Below are positions 30,742 through 39,587 of a stretch of DNA of 64,000 bases, piece by piece (positions within the stretch are counted from its first letter, which is position 1; every line of letters starts with the position of its first letter). The stretch spans positions 4,712,001 to 4,776,000 of the forward strand of contig CP108997.1 in NCBI GenBank assembly GCA_036226585.1. The letters run 5' to 3'. The notes under the pieces are model-generated. The model did not search any database. It was not told where the DNA came from and saw only the letters and a list, made by a program, of their open reading frames with translations. A program made the translations under genes and the position numbers. Origin of the DNA: Streptomyces sp. NBC_00708. GTDB lineage: Bacteria > Actinomycetota > Actinomycetes > Streptomycetales > Streptomycetaceae.

Positions 30742-31754
30742 GCCAAACGGATCCGACCCCCGCGGAACAACACCTGGGGGACCGACTCGCCGCGCTCGTC
30801 GACGGCGAGCTGAAGCACGACGCCCGCGACCGGGTGCTCGCCCATCTCGCGACCTGCGCCAGGTGCGCGGCCGAGGCGGCCGCCCAGCGCCGTCTGAAGA
30901 GCGTGTTCGCGACGGCTGCCCCGCCCTCGCCCTCCGAGGGCTTCCTGGCACGTCTCCAGGGGCTTCCGGGCGGGCCTCCGGGGGGTGACGACGACCGGCA
31001 GGGAAGACCCGTGGGCGGCTCCGGACGGTTCGGTGACGGACTGTTCCCGGGGACGCGTCCGCCGGGCGGCCGGGCGGACCTCACCCTGGGTCCGGGCCCC
31101 CTCGACGGCTTCGGCTACCTCCCCACCGTGCACGGCGGGGCCACCGCGCTGCCCGCCGCCCCGGCCCGCTCGGGCTTCCGCATACACGAGGTGGGGCGCG
31201 AGGCCGACCGCTCGCCGTGGCGGGGCCGACGGTTCGCCTTCGCCGCCGCCAGCGCGGTCTCGCTGGCGGCCATCGCGCTCGGTGGTGCCCTGCCGACGAG
31301 TGCGGGCTCCGACGGGCCCAACCGCGCCTCCGGCTCGGGCAACAGCGTGACCCCGGTGGGCAACGACGCGCGTACCGGCGGCGGCGCCACGGTCGGCCGC
31401 AGGAACGGATCCGGCCAGGGCTCGCGCGCCACGTCCGGCCAGGGGATCGGGAACGGCCCGGTGGGGAACGGCCCGGTCTCCCCCGTGGTGAACACGGCGT
31501 CGGCGGGGTTCGCCCCGGCCGCCTCGCTGCTGGGCACCGGCCGGCTCACGGGCAGTCCGTACGGCCTGTCCCTCCGCTCCGACGTCTCCGCGCCGATACG
31601 TCCCGGTGGGGCCGGTCTCCTGCTCGCCCGCACCCTGGGCAGCGGACTCCACCCGGTCTCGCCCGCTGCCTCCGAGCCCTCCCTGCCGCCCACCTCGGCC
31701 GCCGCGAAGCCGGCTTCCGCCGACCACGGGCTGCCTCTCGCCCCCCGCCGCTGA
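30738..31754 (+). CDS. Zinc-finger anti-sigma factor (RseA-like)
   Basis: Protein of 338 aa. The N-terminal zinc anti-sigma domain has HLATCARC (HxxxCxxC, about 36-43), preceded by [14 protein letters not shown] long Gly/Pro-rich linker follows, then one likely membrane segment at about 165-185 ([21 protein letters not shown]) and a Gly/Ser/Pro-rich outer region. It would bind and inhibit the sigma factor from the membrane, and release it after signal or proteolysis. The GTG start overlaps the sigma factor stop (GTGA), so it is made in step with its target. The equivalent is Rv1222. Confidence 0.88.
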   Translation: MSQTDPTPAEQHLGDRLAALVDGELKHDARDRVLAHLATCARCAAEAAAQRRLKSVFATAAPPSPSEGFLARLQGLPGGPPGGDDDRQGRPVGGSGRFGDGLFPGTRPPGGRADLTLGPGPLDGFGYLPTVHGGATALPAAPARSGFRIHEVGREADRSPWRGRRFAFAAASAVSLAAIALGGALPTSAGSDGPNRASGSGNSVTPVGNDARTGGGATVGRRNGSGQGSRATSGQGIGNGPVGNGPVSPVVNTASAGFAPAASLLGTGRLTGSPYGLSLRSDVSAPIRPGGAGLLLARTLGSGLHPVSPAASEPSLPPTSAAAKPASADHGLPLAPRR

Positions 31755-31876
31755 TCCAGCACCCCGCAGAGGCTGCGCAGCTCCGGCTCAAACCTGGTTG
31801 AATTCCGGCAGGATTTCGGGAGGGACGCCCCTGCGGGGGCGTGCGGAGGGCCGGTTGCGGCAGTTGCGGGGAGAGC

Positions 31877-33589
31877 ATGGACGACGGGAAGCCGACCGGG
31901 CCGAAGGCGAAGTGGTGGAGCCGGCCCACACCGGGACGTGGCACACGCACCGAGCCTTCGGTGGAGGACGCGGTCGAGCCTTCGCCGGCCTCGGACGAGG
32001 TGGCGGACGCGCCGGGCGAGGCCCCGGACGCCCCCGCACCGGTGACCGACGGGACGCCCGCGGCGACTGAGCCCCCGGCGGAGCCCACGCCCCCGGCGGC
32101 GCCCGAGCACCCCGCTGCGCCCGACGACGCCGCCCCCGCCCCGCACGCCACGCAGCCGCTGCACGAGCCGGACCCGTACGGCACCCCGCCCTACGGCGGC
32201 CCCGGCCCGTGGGCGCCCGCCCCTCCCGTACAGCGTCCGACGCCGGCGCACGGCACCCCCGTGCCCCCGGCGTACGCGGGGACCAACGGCGCGGGTCTGT
32301 CCGTGGCGCCCGAGCCCGCCCAGGCGTTCCCGCCCCCGCCGGCCGCCCAGCAGCCGCAGGAGAGCGCGCCCGCCCCCGCCGCGCACCCGCCGGCCCCGCA
32401 GTGGCAGAGCTACGACCCCTGGGGCGCGCCCCGGCAGCCCCTCGTCACCCAGCCGGGCCCGCCGCTCCCGGACGGACGGCGCGGAAAGCGGCGCGGCACC
32501 GTGCTGGTCGGCGCCCTGCTGCTGGCCCTGGTCGCCGGCGGCATCGGCGGCGGGATAGGCGCGTACATCGAGCGCAACGGCGGCCTCACCAGCGTCGAGC
32601 TGCCCCAGGACGAGCGGGACGGCGGCGGACGCGCCCCGGACAGCGTGGCCGGCATAGCGGCCAGCGCCCTGCCCAGCGTGGTCACCCTGCACGTCAGCGG
32701 CTCCACCGAGTCCGGCACGGGCACCGGCTTCGTCCTCGACGACCGGGGCCACATCCTCACCAACAACCACGTGGTCGCCCCGGCGGGCTCCTCCGGCGAG
32801 ATCACCGTCACGTTCAGCGGGGGCGAGACCGCCACCGCCGAGGTCGTCGGCAAGGACAGCGGCTACGACCTGGCCGTGGTGAAGGTCAGCGGTGTCTCCG
32901 GCCTGAAGCCGCTGCCGCTGGGCAACTCCGACAACGTCCGGGTCGGCGACCCGGTCGTGGCCATCGGCGCGCCGTTCGACCTGTCCAACACCGTCACCTC
33001 CGGCATCATCAGCGCCAAGGACCGGCCGATCACCGCGGGCGGCGAGAAGGGCGACGGCAGCGACGTCAGCTACGTCAACGCGCTCCAGACCGACGCCCCG
33101 ATCAACCCGGGCAACTCCGGCGGTCCGCTGGTGGACACCGACGCCCATGTCATCGGCATCAACAGCGCCATCCGCGCCGCCGACAGCGGCTCGGCCGCCG
33201 AGGGCGGGCAGGCCGGGTCGATCGGCCTCGGCTTCGCCATCCCGATCAACCAGGGCAAGCTCGTCGCCGAGCAGCTGATCAACACCGGCAAGGCGACCCA
33301 CCCCGTGATCGGCGTCACCCTCGACATGAAGTACACCGGTGACGGCGCCAAGGTCGGGTCGAGCGCCCAGGGCACCTCGCCCGTCACGGCGGACGGTCCG
33401 GCGGACAAGGCCGGTGTGGAGCCGGAGGACATCATCACCGAGGTGGACGGCGAACGGGTGCACAGCGGCGAGGAACTGATCGTCAAGATCCGCTCGCACC
33501 GGCCGGGGGACCGTCTCGAACTGACCGTGACCCGCGGTGGTAAAGACCTGTCCATAACTTTGACACTGGGCTCGGCAACCGGCACGTGA
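31877..33589 (+). CDS. HtrA/DegP-like serine protease with PDZ domain
   Basis: Protein of 570 aa. A long Pro/Ala/Glu-rich cytoplasmic N-terminus (about 1-195) precedes a membrane segment (about 205-230, VLVGALLLALVAGGIGGGIGAYIE). The protease domain has His in LTNNHVV, Asp in YDLAVVKV and Ser in NPGNSGGPL, and a C-terminal PDZ domain (about 470-565, PADKAGVEPEDIITEVDGERV). It would degrade misfolded envelope proteins. The equivalent is Rv1223 (HtrA) downstream of sigE-rseA. ATG 31877 follows GGGGAGAG; an upstream ATG has no recognisable domain before it. Confidence 0.9.
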   Translation: MDDGKPTGPKAKWWSRPTPGRGTRTEPSVEDAVEPSPASDEVADAPGEAPDAPAPVTDGTPAATEPPAEPTPPAAPEHPAAPDDAAPAPHATQPLHEPDPYGTPPYGGPGPWAPAPPVQRPTPAHGTPVPPAYAGTNGAGLSVAPEPAQAFPPPPAAQQPQESAPAPAAHPPAPQWQSYDPWGAPRQPLVTQPGPPLPDGRRGKRRGTVLVGALLLALVAGGIGGGIGAYIERNGGLTSVELPQDERDGGGRAPDSVAGIAASALPSVVTLHVSGSTESGTGTGFVLDDRGHILTNNHVVAPAGSSGEITVTFSGGETATAEVVGKDSGYDLAVVKVSGVSGLKPLPLGNSDNVRVGDPVVAIGAPFDLSNTVTSGIISAKDRPITAGGEKGDGSDVSYVNALQTDAPINPGNSGGPLVDTDAHVIGINSAIRAADSGSAAEGGQAGSIGLGFAIPINQGKLVAEQLINTGKATHPVIGVTLDMKYTGDGAKVGSSAQGTSPVTADGPADKAGVEPEDIITEVDGERVHSGEELIVKIRSHRPGDRLELTVTRGGKDLSITLTLGSATGT

Positions 33590-33688
33590 GCGCCACGGGA
33601 AGCTACCGTCCGGACAGATTCGCCGGGTACCGTGGTCGATGTCCGGACCTCATCCGAGCTGGTCGCGGAGAAGACGAGGAGCCGCAAG

Positions 33689-34165
33689 GTGTTCAACGAC
33701 ATAGGTGCACTCGAGCTGCTGACGCTCGCGATTCTCGGCGTGCTGGTTTTCGGCCCGGAGAAGCTGCCCAAGGTCATCCAGGACGCCTCCCGCTTCATCC
33801 GCAAGATCCGTGAGTTCTCGGAGAGCGCCAAGGAGGACATCCGCACGGAGCTGGGCCCGGAGTTCAAGGACTTCGAGTTCGAGGACCTCAACCCCAAGAC
33901 GTTCGTCCGCAAGCAGCTGATGGACGGCAACGACGACCTGGGGCTGAAGGAGATCCGCGAGAGCTTCGACCTCCGCAAGGAGGTCACCGAGATCACCGAC
34001 GTGGTGAACGGGCGCGGCCCGGCGGCCGTCGAGGCGAAGACCGGCGTGTCGGGCGGTGCGGCGGTCACCGCCGCGAACGGCTCGAAGGGCGCTCCCGACC
34101 TGCTCAAGAAGGGCGAGCAGCCCCCGAAGGACACCCCGCCGCCGTTCGACGCGGACGCCACCTGA
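33689..34165 (+). CDS. tatB: Sec-independent protein translocase subunit TatB
   Basis: Protein of 158 aa. One N-terminal membrane helix (about 6-22, LELLTLAILGVLVFGPEKLP) with the FGPEKLP hinge is followed by an amphipathic helix (DASRFIRKIREFSESAKEDIRTELGPEF) and a charged, disordered C-terminus. It is part of the twin-arginine export receptor. The GTG at 33689 is preceded by GAGGAG; the reading frame upstream has no membrane segment, so the shorter start is used. Its position after htrA matches Rv1224. Confidence 0.93.
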   Translation: MFNDIGALELLTLAILGVLVFGPEKLPKVIQDASRFIRKIREFSESAKEDIRTELGPEFKDFEFEDLNPKTFVRKQLMDGNDDLGLKEIRESFDLRKEVTEITDVVNGRGPAAVEAKTGVSGGAAVTAANGSKGAPDLLKKGEQPPKDTPPPFDADAT

Positions 34166-34281
34166 GCACCGCCAATCCCGGGTCGTCCGGACGGTATGGC
34201 TATTCTCCATCTGTCCGGTTGTGAGACGCCCGCGGGGGGCGGGCCGCTCCGGACCCATGGATCGAGGAGGCGGCCGGGCTG

Positions 34282-34938
34282 ATGGAGACGACGAGTCGGG
34301 TGGGCGCACAGGACGCGCCGGACACGGTGGAGGCGGTCCCGGCGGCCCGGCTCATGGTGGTCGGCGGCTACCTGAAGGCCCCGTTCCCCTGGTACGCGCT
34401 GGACGAGGCGTTCACCGGCCCGCGCCGGCTGATGCCCCTGGGCACCGCCGCCGACGGCGAGGTGCAGCACGGTTCCATCGGCCACGGCGACGAGCCCCTG
34501 GTACGGGGCGACGCCGCGGCCGACAAGCAGCGGTTCGCGGTCGTGGTGACCGTCGCCAGCAGCCCCGTACGGCGCAGCGGTGACGGCACGGGGGTCCTGG
34601 AGGCGACGACGGTCTCCTCGGCGGCCTGGCTGGCCGGTTCCGGCCTGCTGTCCTGCACCTGGCCCCCGCAGCTCGACCACACCCTGCGCGACGACTGGCT
34701 GGACCAGCAGACGGAGACGGCGTTCGAACTCGCCGACGACCTGGAGGGTCCCGCCTGGTCGGCGCTGTCCCTGCCGGTCGACGGGGTGCCGGTGCCCTTC
34801 CACTACCGCGAGTCCGAGTTCGGCTGGGTGCTGGCCGGCTCCGCGCCCGGCGGGGTGCACATCGGTGCCTACGGGCGCGGGATGAGCGCGTACGGGCTGG
34901 GCTTCTCGGTGGTCAAGGACATCGAGTCGTACGCCTGA
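34282..34938 (+). CDS. Conserved hypothetical protein
   Basis: Protein of 218 aa. I do not recognise a family. It has no signal peptide or membrane segment. Conserved-looking stretches are LMVVGGYLKAPFPWYALDEAFTG and the C-terminal HIGAYGRGMSAYGLGFSVVKD, and tryptophans are scattered through it. It lies between tatB and mrp, in the block shared with mycobacteria, on the plus strand and probably in its own transcript, ending at the long palindrome at 34945. The ATG at 34282 follows GGAGG in ATCGAGGAGGCGGCCGGGCTG. Function unknown. Confidence 0.75.
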   Translation: METTSRVGAQDAPDTVEAVPAARLMVVGGYLKAPFPWYALDEAFTGPRRLMPLGTAADGEVQHGSIGHGDEPLVRGDAAADKQRFAVVVTVASSPVRRSGDGTGVLEATTVSSAAWLAGSGLLSCTWPPQLDHTLRDDWLDQQTETAFELADDLEGPAWSALSLPVDGVPVPFHYRESEFGWVLAGSAPGGVHIGAYGRGMSAYGLGFSVVKDIESYA

Positions 34939-34944
34939 CGCACG

Positions 34945-34994
34945 CGGATACGGGGAAGGCCGGGGCCCGCGGGCCCCGGCCTTCCCCGTATCCG
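34945..34994. terminator. 50-bp perfect palindrome terminator
   Basis: A perfectly palindromic stretch, with arms beginning CGGATACGGGGAAGGCCGGG, sits between the hypothetical gene and the convergent mrp gene. It should form a 25-bp hairpin on either strand. Confidence 0.85.
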
Positions 34995-35002
34995 TGCGGA
35001 GG

Positions 35003-36136
35003 TCAGAACTTGTTGCGCGGGGTGATGCCCAGCGACATGCCCGACAGGCCGCGCTGACGGCCGCTCAGCTTGCCCGCGATGGTGCGCAGTGCCTTGCCGG
35101 CGGGGGAGTCGGGGTCGGACAGCACGACGGGCTTGCCCTCGTCGCCGCCCTCGCGCAGCCGTACGTCGATCGGGATGGCGCCCAGCACCGGCACCTCGGC
35201 GCCGACCGTCCGGGTCAGCCCCTCGGCGACCTTCGCGCCGCCGCCCGAGCCGAAGACGTCGACCATCTCGTCGCAGTGCGGGCACGGCATGCCCGACATG
35301 TTCTCGACGACGCCGACGATCTTCTGGTGGGTCTGGACGGCGATGGATCCGGCCCGCTCGGCCACCTCGGCGGCGGCCTGCTGCGGGGTGGTGACGACCA
35401 GGATCTCCGCGTTCGGCACCAGCTGGGCCACCGAGATCGCGATGTCACCGGTGCCCGGCGGCAGGTCGAGCAGCAGGACGTCCAGGTCGCCCCAGTACAC
35501 ATCGGCCAGGAACTGCTGGAGCGCGCGGTGCAGCATCGGGCCGCGCCACACCACCGGGGCGTTGCCCGGAGTGAACATGCCGATGGAGATGACCTTCACA
35601 CCGTGCGAGGACGGCGGCATGATCATGTTCTCGACCTGGGTCGGCCGGCCGTCCACCCCGAGCATCCTCGGCACGCTGTGACCGTAGATGTCCGCGTCCA
35701 CGACACCGACCTTGAGCCCGTCCGCCGCCATCGCCGCGGCCAGGTTCACCGTCACCGAGGACTTGCCGACGCCGCCCTTGCCGGAGGCGACCGCGTACAC
35801 CCGGGTCAGCGAGCCGGGCTTCGCGAAGGGCACCTCGCGCTCCGCCGTACCGCCGCGCAGCGACGCCGCGAGGTCCTTGCGCTGCTCGTCGCTCATGACG
35901 TCGAGGGTGACGTCGACCCGCGAGACGCCCTCGACGCGGGCCACCGCGTCGGTCACGTTCCGGGTGATGGTCTCGCGCATGGGACAGCCGGAGACGGTGA
36001 GGTACACCGTGACAGCGACCACACCGTCAGGATCGATGTCGACCGATTTCACCATGCCCAGCTCGGTGATCGGACGGTGGATCTCGGGGTCGTTCACTGT
36101 CGCCAGTGCCTCAAGCACCGCGTCTTCCGTAGCCAT
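35003..36136 (-). CDS. mrp: Mrp/ApbC-family iron-sulfur cluster carrier ATPase
   Basis: Protein of 377 aa. An N-terminal MIP18/DUF59 domain (about 1-95, including SGCPMRETI) precedes the P-loop ATPase with the deviant Walker A KGGVGKSS (about 119-126). It has VDADIYGHS, a conserved MPCPHC cysteine pair (the CxxC that bridges the cluster between subunits), and the YWGDLDVLLLDLPPGTGD switch. It delivers Fe-S clusters in the cytoplasm. The orthologue is Rv1229c, in the same block. The ATG at 36136 is supported by the domain start. It is convergent with the hypothetical gene. Confidence 0.95.
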   Translation of the reverse strand: MATEDAVLEALATVNDPEIHRPITELGMVKSVDIDPDGVVAVTVYLTVSGCPMRETITRNVTDAVARVEGVSRVDVTLDVMSDEQRKDLAASLRGGTAEREVPFAKPGSLTRVYAVASGKGGVGKSSVTVNLAAAMAADGLKVGVVDADIYGHSVPRMLGVDGRPTQVENMIMPPSSHGVKVISIGMFTPGNAPVVWRGPMLHRALQQFLADVYWGDLDVLLLDLPPGTGDIAISVAQLVPNAEILVVTTPQQAAAEVAERAGSIAVQTHQKIVGVVENMSGMPCPHCDEMVDVFGSGGGAKVAEGLTRTVGAEVPVLGAIPIDVRLREGGDEGKPVVLSDPDSPAGKALRTIAGKLSGRQRGLSGMSLGITPRNKF

Positions 36137-36180
36137 ACGGACGATGGTACGGCGCGTGTAGCTACACGCGGGTAACCTTC

Positions 36181-36735
36181 TCAGCGGTCTTCGTCACTCT
36201 CGGCGGACAGCAGCGCCCGCCGGTCGTCCAGGTCCTTCACGAGGTCCTCCAGCTCGGAGCGGATCCAGTCCCGGGTGGCGACCTCGCCGAGGCCCATCCG
36301 CAGCGCCGCGATCTCCCTGGTCAGGTACTCGGTGTCGGCGATGGAGCGCTCGTTCTGCTTGCGGTCCTGCTCGTGCGTGACCCGGTCCCGGTCGTCCTGC
36401 CGGTTCTGCGCGAGAAGGATCAGCGGGGCGGCGTACGAGGCCTGGAGCGAGAGCATCAGGGTCAGGAAGATGAAGGGGTACTCGTCGAACCGCACGTTCG
36501 GCGGCGCGAAGATGTTCCACGCCACCCACACGATGATGATCAGCGTCATCCAGACGATGAACCGGCCGGTGCCCAGGAAGCGCGCGATGCGCTCCGAGAA
36601 CCGGCCGAACGCCTCCGGGTCGTACTCGGGCAGCAGCCTGCGGCGCGGGGCCTTCGGCTGGTCCAGGCGGTTCCTCGGCGTACGGGTCAGTGCCGTCGAG
36701 CCGTTCGACGCGCGGGCGCGGTCCTCACCGGTCAC
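36181..36735 (-). CDS. DUF1003-family membrane protein
   Basis: Protein of 184 aa. A basic N-terminus (about 1-45) precedes two membrane segments (about 55-75 and 82-105, separated by NIFAPPNVRFDEYPF), the usual DUF1003 pattern, and a C-terminal coiled-coil helix (about 110-184) rich in Asp, Arg and Glu. The family is linked to Mg2+ transporters by gene neighbourhood, and here mgtE-like and corA genes lie next to it. It starts within the 3' end of the MgtE-N gene (11-bp overlap), so the two are coupled. Function unknown. Confidence 0.88.
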   Translation of the reverse strand: MTGEDRARASNGSTALTRTPRNRLDQPKAPRRRLLPEYDPEAFGRFSERIARFLGTGRFIVWMTLIIIVWVAWNIFAPPNVRFDEYPFIFLTLMLSLQASYAAPLILLAQNRQDDRDRVTHEQDRKQNERSIADTEYLTREIAALRMGLGEVATRDWIRSELEDLVKDLDDRRALLSAESDEDR

Positions 36736-37999
36736 GGAGCACCCCCTCGCGGCCGTGGAAGTCGGTCTCCCGCCAGTCCTCGGGCAGCAGGTGGTCCAGC
36801 ACGTCGTCGACGGTCACCGCACCGAGCAGCGACCCGCTCTCGTCCACCACCGGCACCGACACCAGGTTGTACGCCGCCAGGTAACTGGTCACCACCGACA
36901 GCGGGGTGTCCGGCGGGAGCGGCACCAGATCGCTGTCCAGGAGCGAGCTGACCAGGGTGAACGGGGGGTCCCGCAGCAGCCGCTGGAAGTGCACGGTGCC
37001 CAGGTACTTGCCCGTCGGCGTCTCGTCGGGCGACCGGCACACGTACACCTGCGCGGCGAGCGCCGGGGACAGGTCCGACTGACGCACCCGGGCGAGCGCG
37101 TCGGCGACCGTGGCGTCCGGGCGCAGGATGACCGGCTCCGTCGTCATCAGGCCGCCCGCGGTGCGCTCCTCGTACGACATCAGCCGCCGCACGTCCGCCG
37201 CGTCGCCGGGGCGCATCAGCATCAGCAGCCGTTCCTTGTCCTCCTCCGGCAGCTCGGAGAGCAGGTCGGCCGCGTCGTCCGGGTCCATCGCCTCCAGGAC
37301 GTCCGCCGCGCGCTCCTCCTGGAGCTTGCCGATGATCTCCACCTGGTCGTCCTCGGGCAGCTCCTCCAGGACGTCGGCGAGCCGGTCGTCGTCCAGCGCG
37401 GCCGCGACCTCCGCCCGCCGCTTGGGCGTCAGATGGTGCAGGGCGTTGGCGACGTCGGCGGGGCGCAGCCGCTCGAAGGTCGCCACCAGGGACTCGGCGC
37501 CCTGGCCGTGCTCCTCCAGGGAGAACCCCGTCACCGCGGACCACTCGACGGTCAGCGTCTCGCCCTTGCGGCGCAGCGCCCCGCCCCGGCCCTTGCGGAC
37601 GAAGTACTTGTCGATCTCCCAGTCCCGGCGGGCGGGCAGCTGCTGGATCGCCACGTCCAGGATGGTGACCTCCTCGTCCGTCTCCACCAGGCGCACCCGG
37701 CGGTCGAGGAACTCGCCGAGCACCAGGCGTTCGGTGGGCCGCTGCTCGAAGCGACGCATGTTGACCACGCCGGTGGTGATCACCTGCCCCGACTCGACAC
37801 CCGTCACCCGGGTCATCGGCAGGAAGATCCGCCGCCGGCTCACCACCTCGACGACCATGCCCAGCAGCCGGGGCGGCCGGCCGCCCACGCGCAGCATCGC
37901 GACCAGGTCGCGCACGCGGCCCACCTGGTCGCCGTTGGGATCGAAGACCGGCACACCCGACAGGTGCGAGACGAAGACCCGGGGCGTGACCGGTGTCAT
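36725..37999 (-). CDS. PRC-barrel / MgtE-N / CBS-domain protein without membrane segments
   Basis: Protein of 424 aa. A PRC-barrel-like N-terminus (about 1-140) precedes an MgtE_N helical domain (about 165-270, with HHLTPKRRAEVAAALDDDRLADVLEELPEDDQ and DPDDAADLLSELPEEDK repeats). Two CBS domains follow (about 285-345 and 355-410, ending VPVVDESGSLLGAVTVDDVL). There is no MgtE transmembrane domain, so it is not itself a channel. It probably senses Mg2+ or a nucleotide and may regulate a partner. Similar proteins lie near mrp and corA in mycobacteria. The ATG at 37999 fits the first domain. Confidence 0.88.
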   Translation of the reverse strand: MTPVTPRVFVSHLSGVPVFDPNGDQVGRVRDLVAMLRVGGRPPRLLGMVVEVVSRRRIFLPMTRVTGVESGQVITTGVVNMRRFEQRPTERLVLGEFLDRRVRLVETDEEVTILDVAIQQLPARRDWEIDKYFVRKGRGGALRRKGETLTVEWSAVTGFSLEEHGQGAESLVATFERLRPADVANALHHLTPKRRAEVAAALDDDRLADVLEELPEDDQVEIIGKLQEERAADVLEAMDPDDAADLLSELPEEDKERLLMLMRPGDAADVRRLMSYEERTAGGLMTTEPVILRPDATVADALARVRQSDLSPALAAQVYVCRSPDETPTGKYLGTVHFQRLLRDPPFTLVSSLLDSDLVPLPPDTPLSVVTSYLAAYNLVSVPVVDESGSLLGAVTVDDVLDHLLPEDWRETDFHGREGVLRDR

Positions 38000-38206
38000 C
38001 CCTGATCCTCCTCGCTGGGCCCCCGGACCGCGCCGGGCCGCCCGCTTCCGACAGTTATTGCACTGTTATGACGTGATCAGGCTAGCCCGTACGGTCGCGG
38101 ACCGCCCCGGCGGACCGTCCGTACGGCTCTGGGCCCATTGGCGTAGGCCACCCGGGTACGCTGCCGTCTGCCATCCCCCACCATGGAGACGAGAGGCAGT
38201 GCGCCT

Positions 38207-38974
38207 GTGACCTCTTCCGCCCCGGCCGTCCGTGCCCGCCGCCGGACCGCGTCCCTCGCCCTCGTGCTCTGCGCGGGGCTGACCGCGGCCCTGACCGCGT
38301 GCGGGGGCGAGGACCCGGACCAGGGAACCAACGGCGTCGGCAAGCTCTCGGCAGCGGAGATCGAGAAGAAGGCGCGGACCGCGGCGGACTCCGCCGACGC
38401 GGTGCACCTCGCCGGGACGCTCGTCAGCAAGGGCGGCACGTACAAGATCGACATGCGGCTCAAGGACAAGGGCGGCGCGGGCTCCGTCACCTCGAAGAAC
38501 AGCACCTTCACGCTGCTGCGGATCGGTGACGGGCTCTACCTCAAGGCCGACGCCGGCTTCTGGAGCCACGACGAGGGCAAGGCGGACACGGGCGAGGACG
38601 GCGCGGCAGCCGCGGACAAGCTGGAGGACAAGTACGTCAGGGTCCCCGAGGGCGACCCCACGTACAAGCAGCTCAGCGGCTTCACCGACAAGAAGGTGCT
38701 GCTCGGCGGGATGCTCACGCTGCACGGCGAGCTGACCAAGGGCGACCGTGACAAGGTCGCCGGGGTGCGCACCGTACGCATCATGGGCGGCGAGGGCACC
38801 GGCGGCGCGCTCGACGTGTCGCTGGAGGGCACGCCGTATCCGCTGCGCTTCGCCCGGGGTGGCGGCGGGGGCGTGATCACGCTCGCCGACTGGGGCAAGG
38901 ACTTCGCGCTGAAGGCCCCGCCCGAGGACGAGACCGTCGACTACGGCAAGCAGCTCCCGAGGACGTCGTCCTAG
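38207..38974 (+). CDS. Putative lipoprotein (LppX/LprG-like)
   Basis: Protein of 255 aa. A signal sequence has a lipobox (SLALVLCAGLTAALTAC, Cys at about 32) and is followed by GGEDPDQG. The mature part resembles LppX_LprAFG proteins: SADAVHLAGTLVSKGGTYKIDMRLKDKG, then a beta-rich region. Family members carry lipids across the envelope in mycobacteria; the role here is unknown. The GTG at 38207 is chosen because GAGAGG lies 12 bases upstream; an in-frame ATG at 38183 is possible. It is divergent from the MgtE-N gene. Confidence 0.82.
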   Translation: MTSSAPAVRARRRTASLALVLCAGLTAALTACGGEDPDQGTNGVGKLSAAEIEKKARTAADSADAVHLAGTLVSKGGTYKIDMRLKDKGGAGSVTSKNSTFTLLRIGDGLYLKADAGFWSHDEGKADTGEDGAAAADKLEDKYVRVPEGDPTYKQLSGFTDKKVLLGGMLTLHGELTKGDRDKVAGVRTVRIMGGEGTGGALDVSLEGTPYPLRFARGGGGGVITLADWGKDFALKAPPEDETVDYGKQLPRTSS

Positions 38975-39036
38975 GGCGCGTCCGCGAAGTCCCGTCCGGC
39001 CGACGACGCCCGGGCACACGCCCCAGCCGGTACCCG

Positions 39037-39552
39037 CTACGCGCGCAGCGAGCGCTTCAGGAGGCGCGGCAGGCCCGCCGGGACCGGCAGCCGGGTCGTC
39101 GCCGGAGTCGGCAGCGGCGCGGCCGCGCCGGAGGTGTCCGGCAGCTCGGTGCGCGCGTCGAGGGGCGTGAGCCGTACGACCCGGCACTCGCGCGCCCACC
39201 GCTCCGGCATCCGCTCCGCGTCCGGCGCGTTCAGCCGCTTGCCCTTCAGCTCGGCGACGGCGGCCTCCCAGGCCTCGGAGTGCGGGGCGAGTACGGCCAC
39301 CGCGGCCGACCAGGCGACGAGGCGTCCGCCCTTGTCCTTGCTGCGGACGGTCACCTCGGCGGTGGCCCCGTCGGTGAGACCGGCGGGCAGCGGCTGCTCG
39401 CCGGGGCCGTCGCCGACGAGGTGGGCGGCGCCCTCGTGCCATACGTGCCACAGCGCCCGCGCCGGCCCGGTGCCGCGCACCCAGATGAGGCCCGACTTCT
39501 TCGTGGCCTCCTCGACGAGGGCCGGCCCGAGCAGCGTGTCAGCAGCAGTCAT
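39037..39552 (-). CDS. Conserved hypothetical protein
   Basis: Protein of 171 aa with no signal peptide or membrane segment. A segment KKSGLIWVRGTGPARALWHVWHEGAAHLVG resembles the beta-strand start of split-barrel (flavin reductase or pyridoxamine oxidase-like) folds, but I cannot assign it. Trp-rich regions follow. It begins 36 bp from the end of corA on the same strand, so it may be co-transcribed. The ATG at 39552 has no clear ribosome binding site, so leaderless or coupled translation is possible. Function unknown. Confidence 0.65.
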   Translation of the reverse strand: MTAADTLLGPALVEEATKKSGLIWVRGTGPARALWHVWHEGAAHLVGDGPGEQPLPAGLTDGATAEVTVRSKDKGGRLVAWSAAVAVLAPHSEAWEAAVAELKGKRLNAPDAERMPERWARECRVVRLTPLDARTELPDTSGAAAPLPTPATTRLPVPAGLPRLLKRSLRA

Positions 39553-39587
39553 GGGGCAGAGCTTAGAACGTCCGTGAACGGGGAGCC

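Noticed and set aside
31115..33499. Long minus-strand open frame over the anti-sigma and HtrA genes
   Set aside because: Antisense shadow of well-supported genes; its translation is low-complexity and Arg/Gly-rich without domains.
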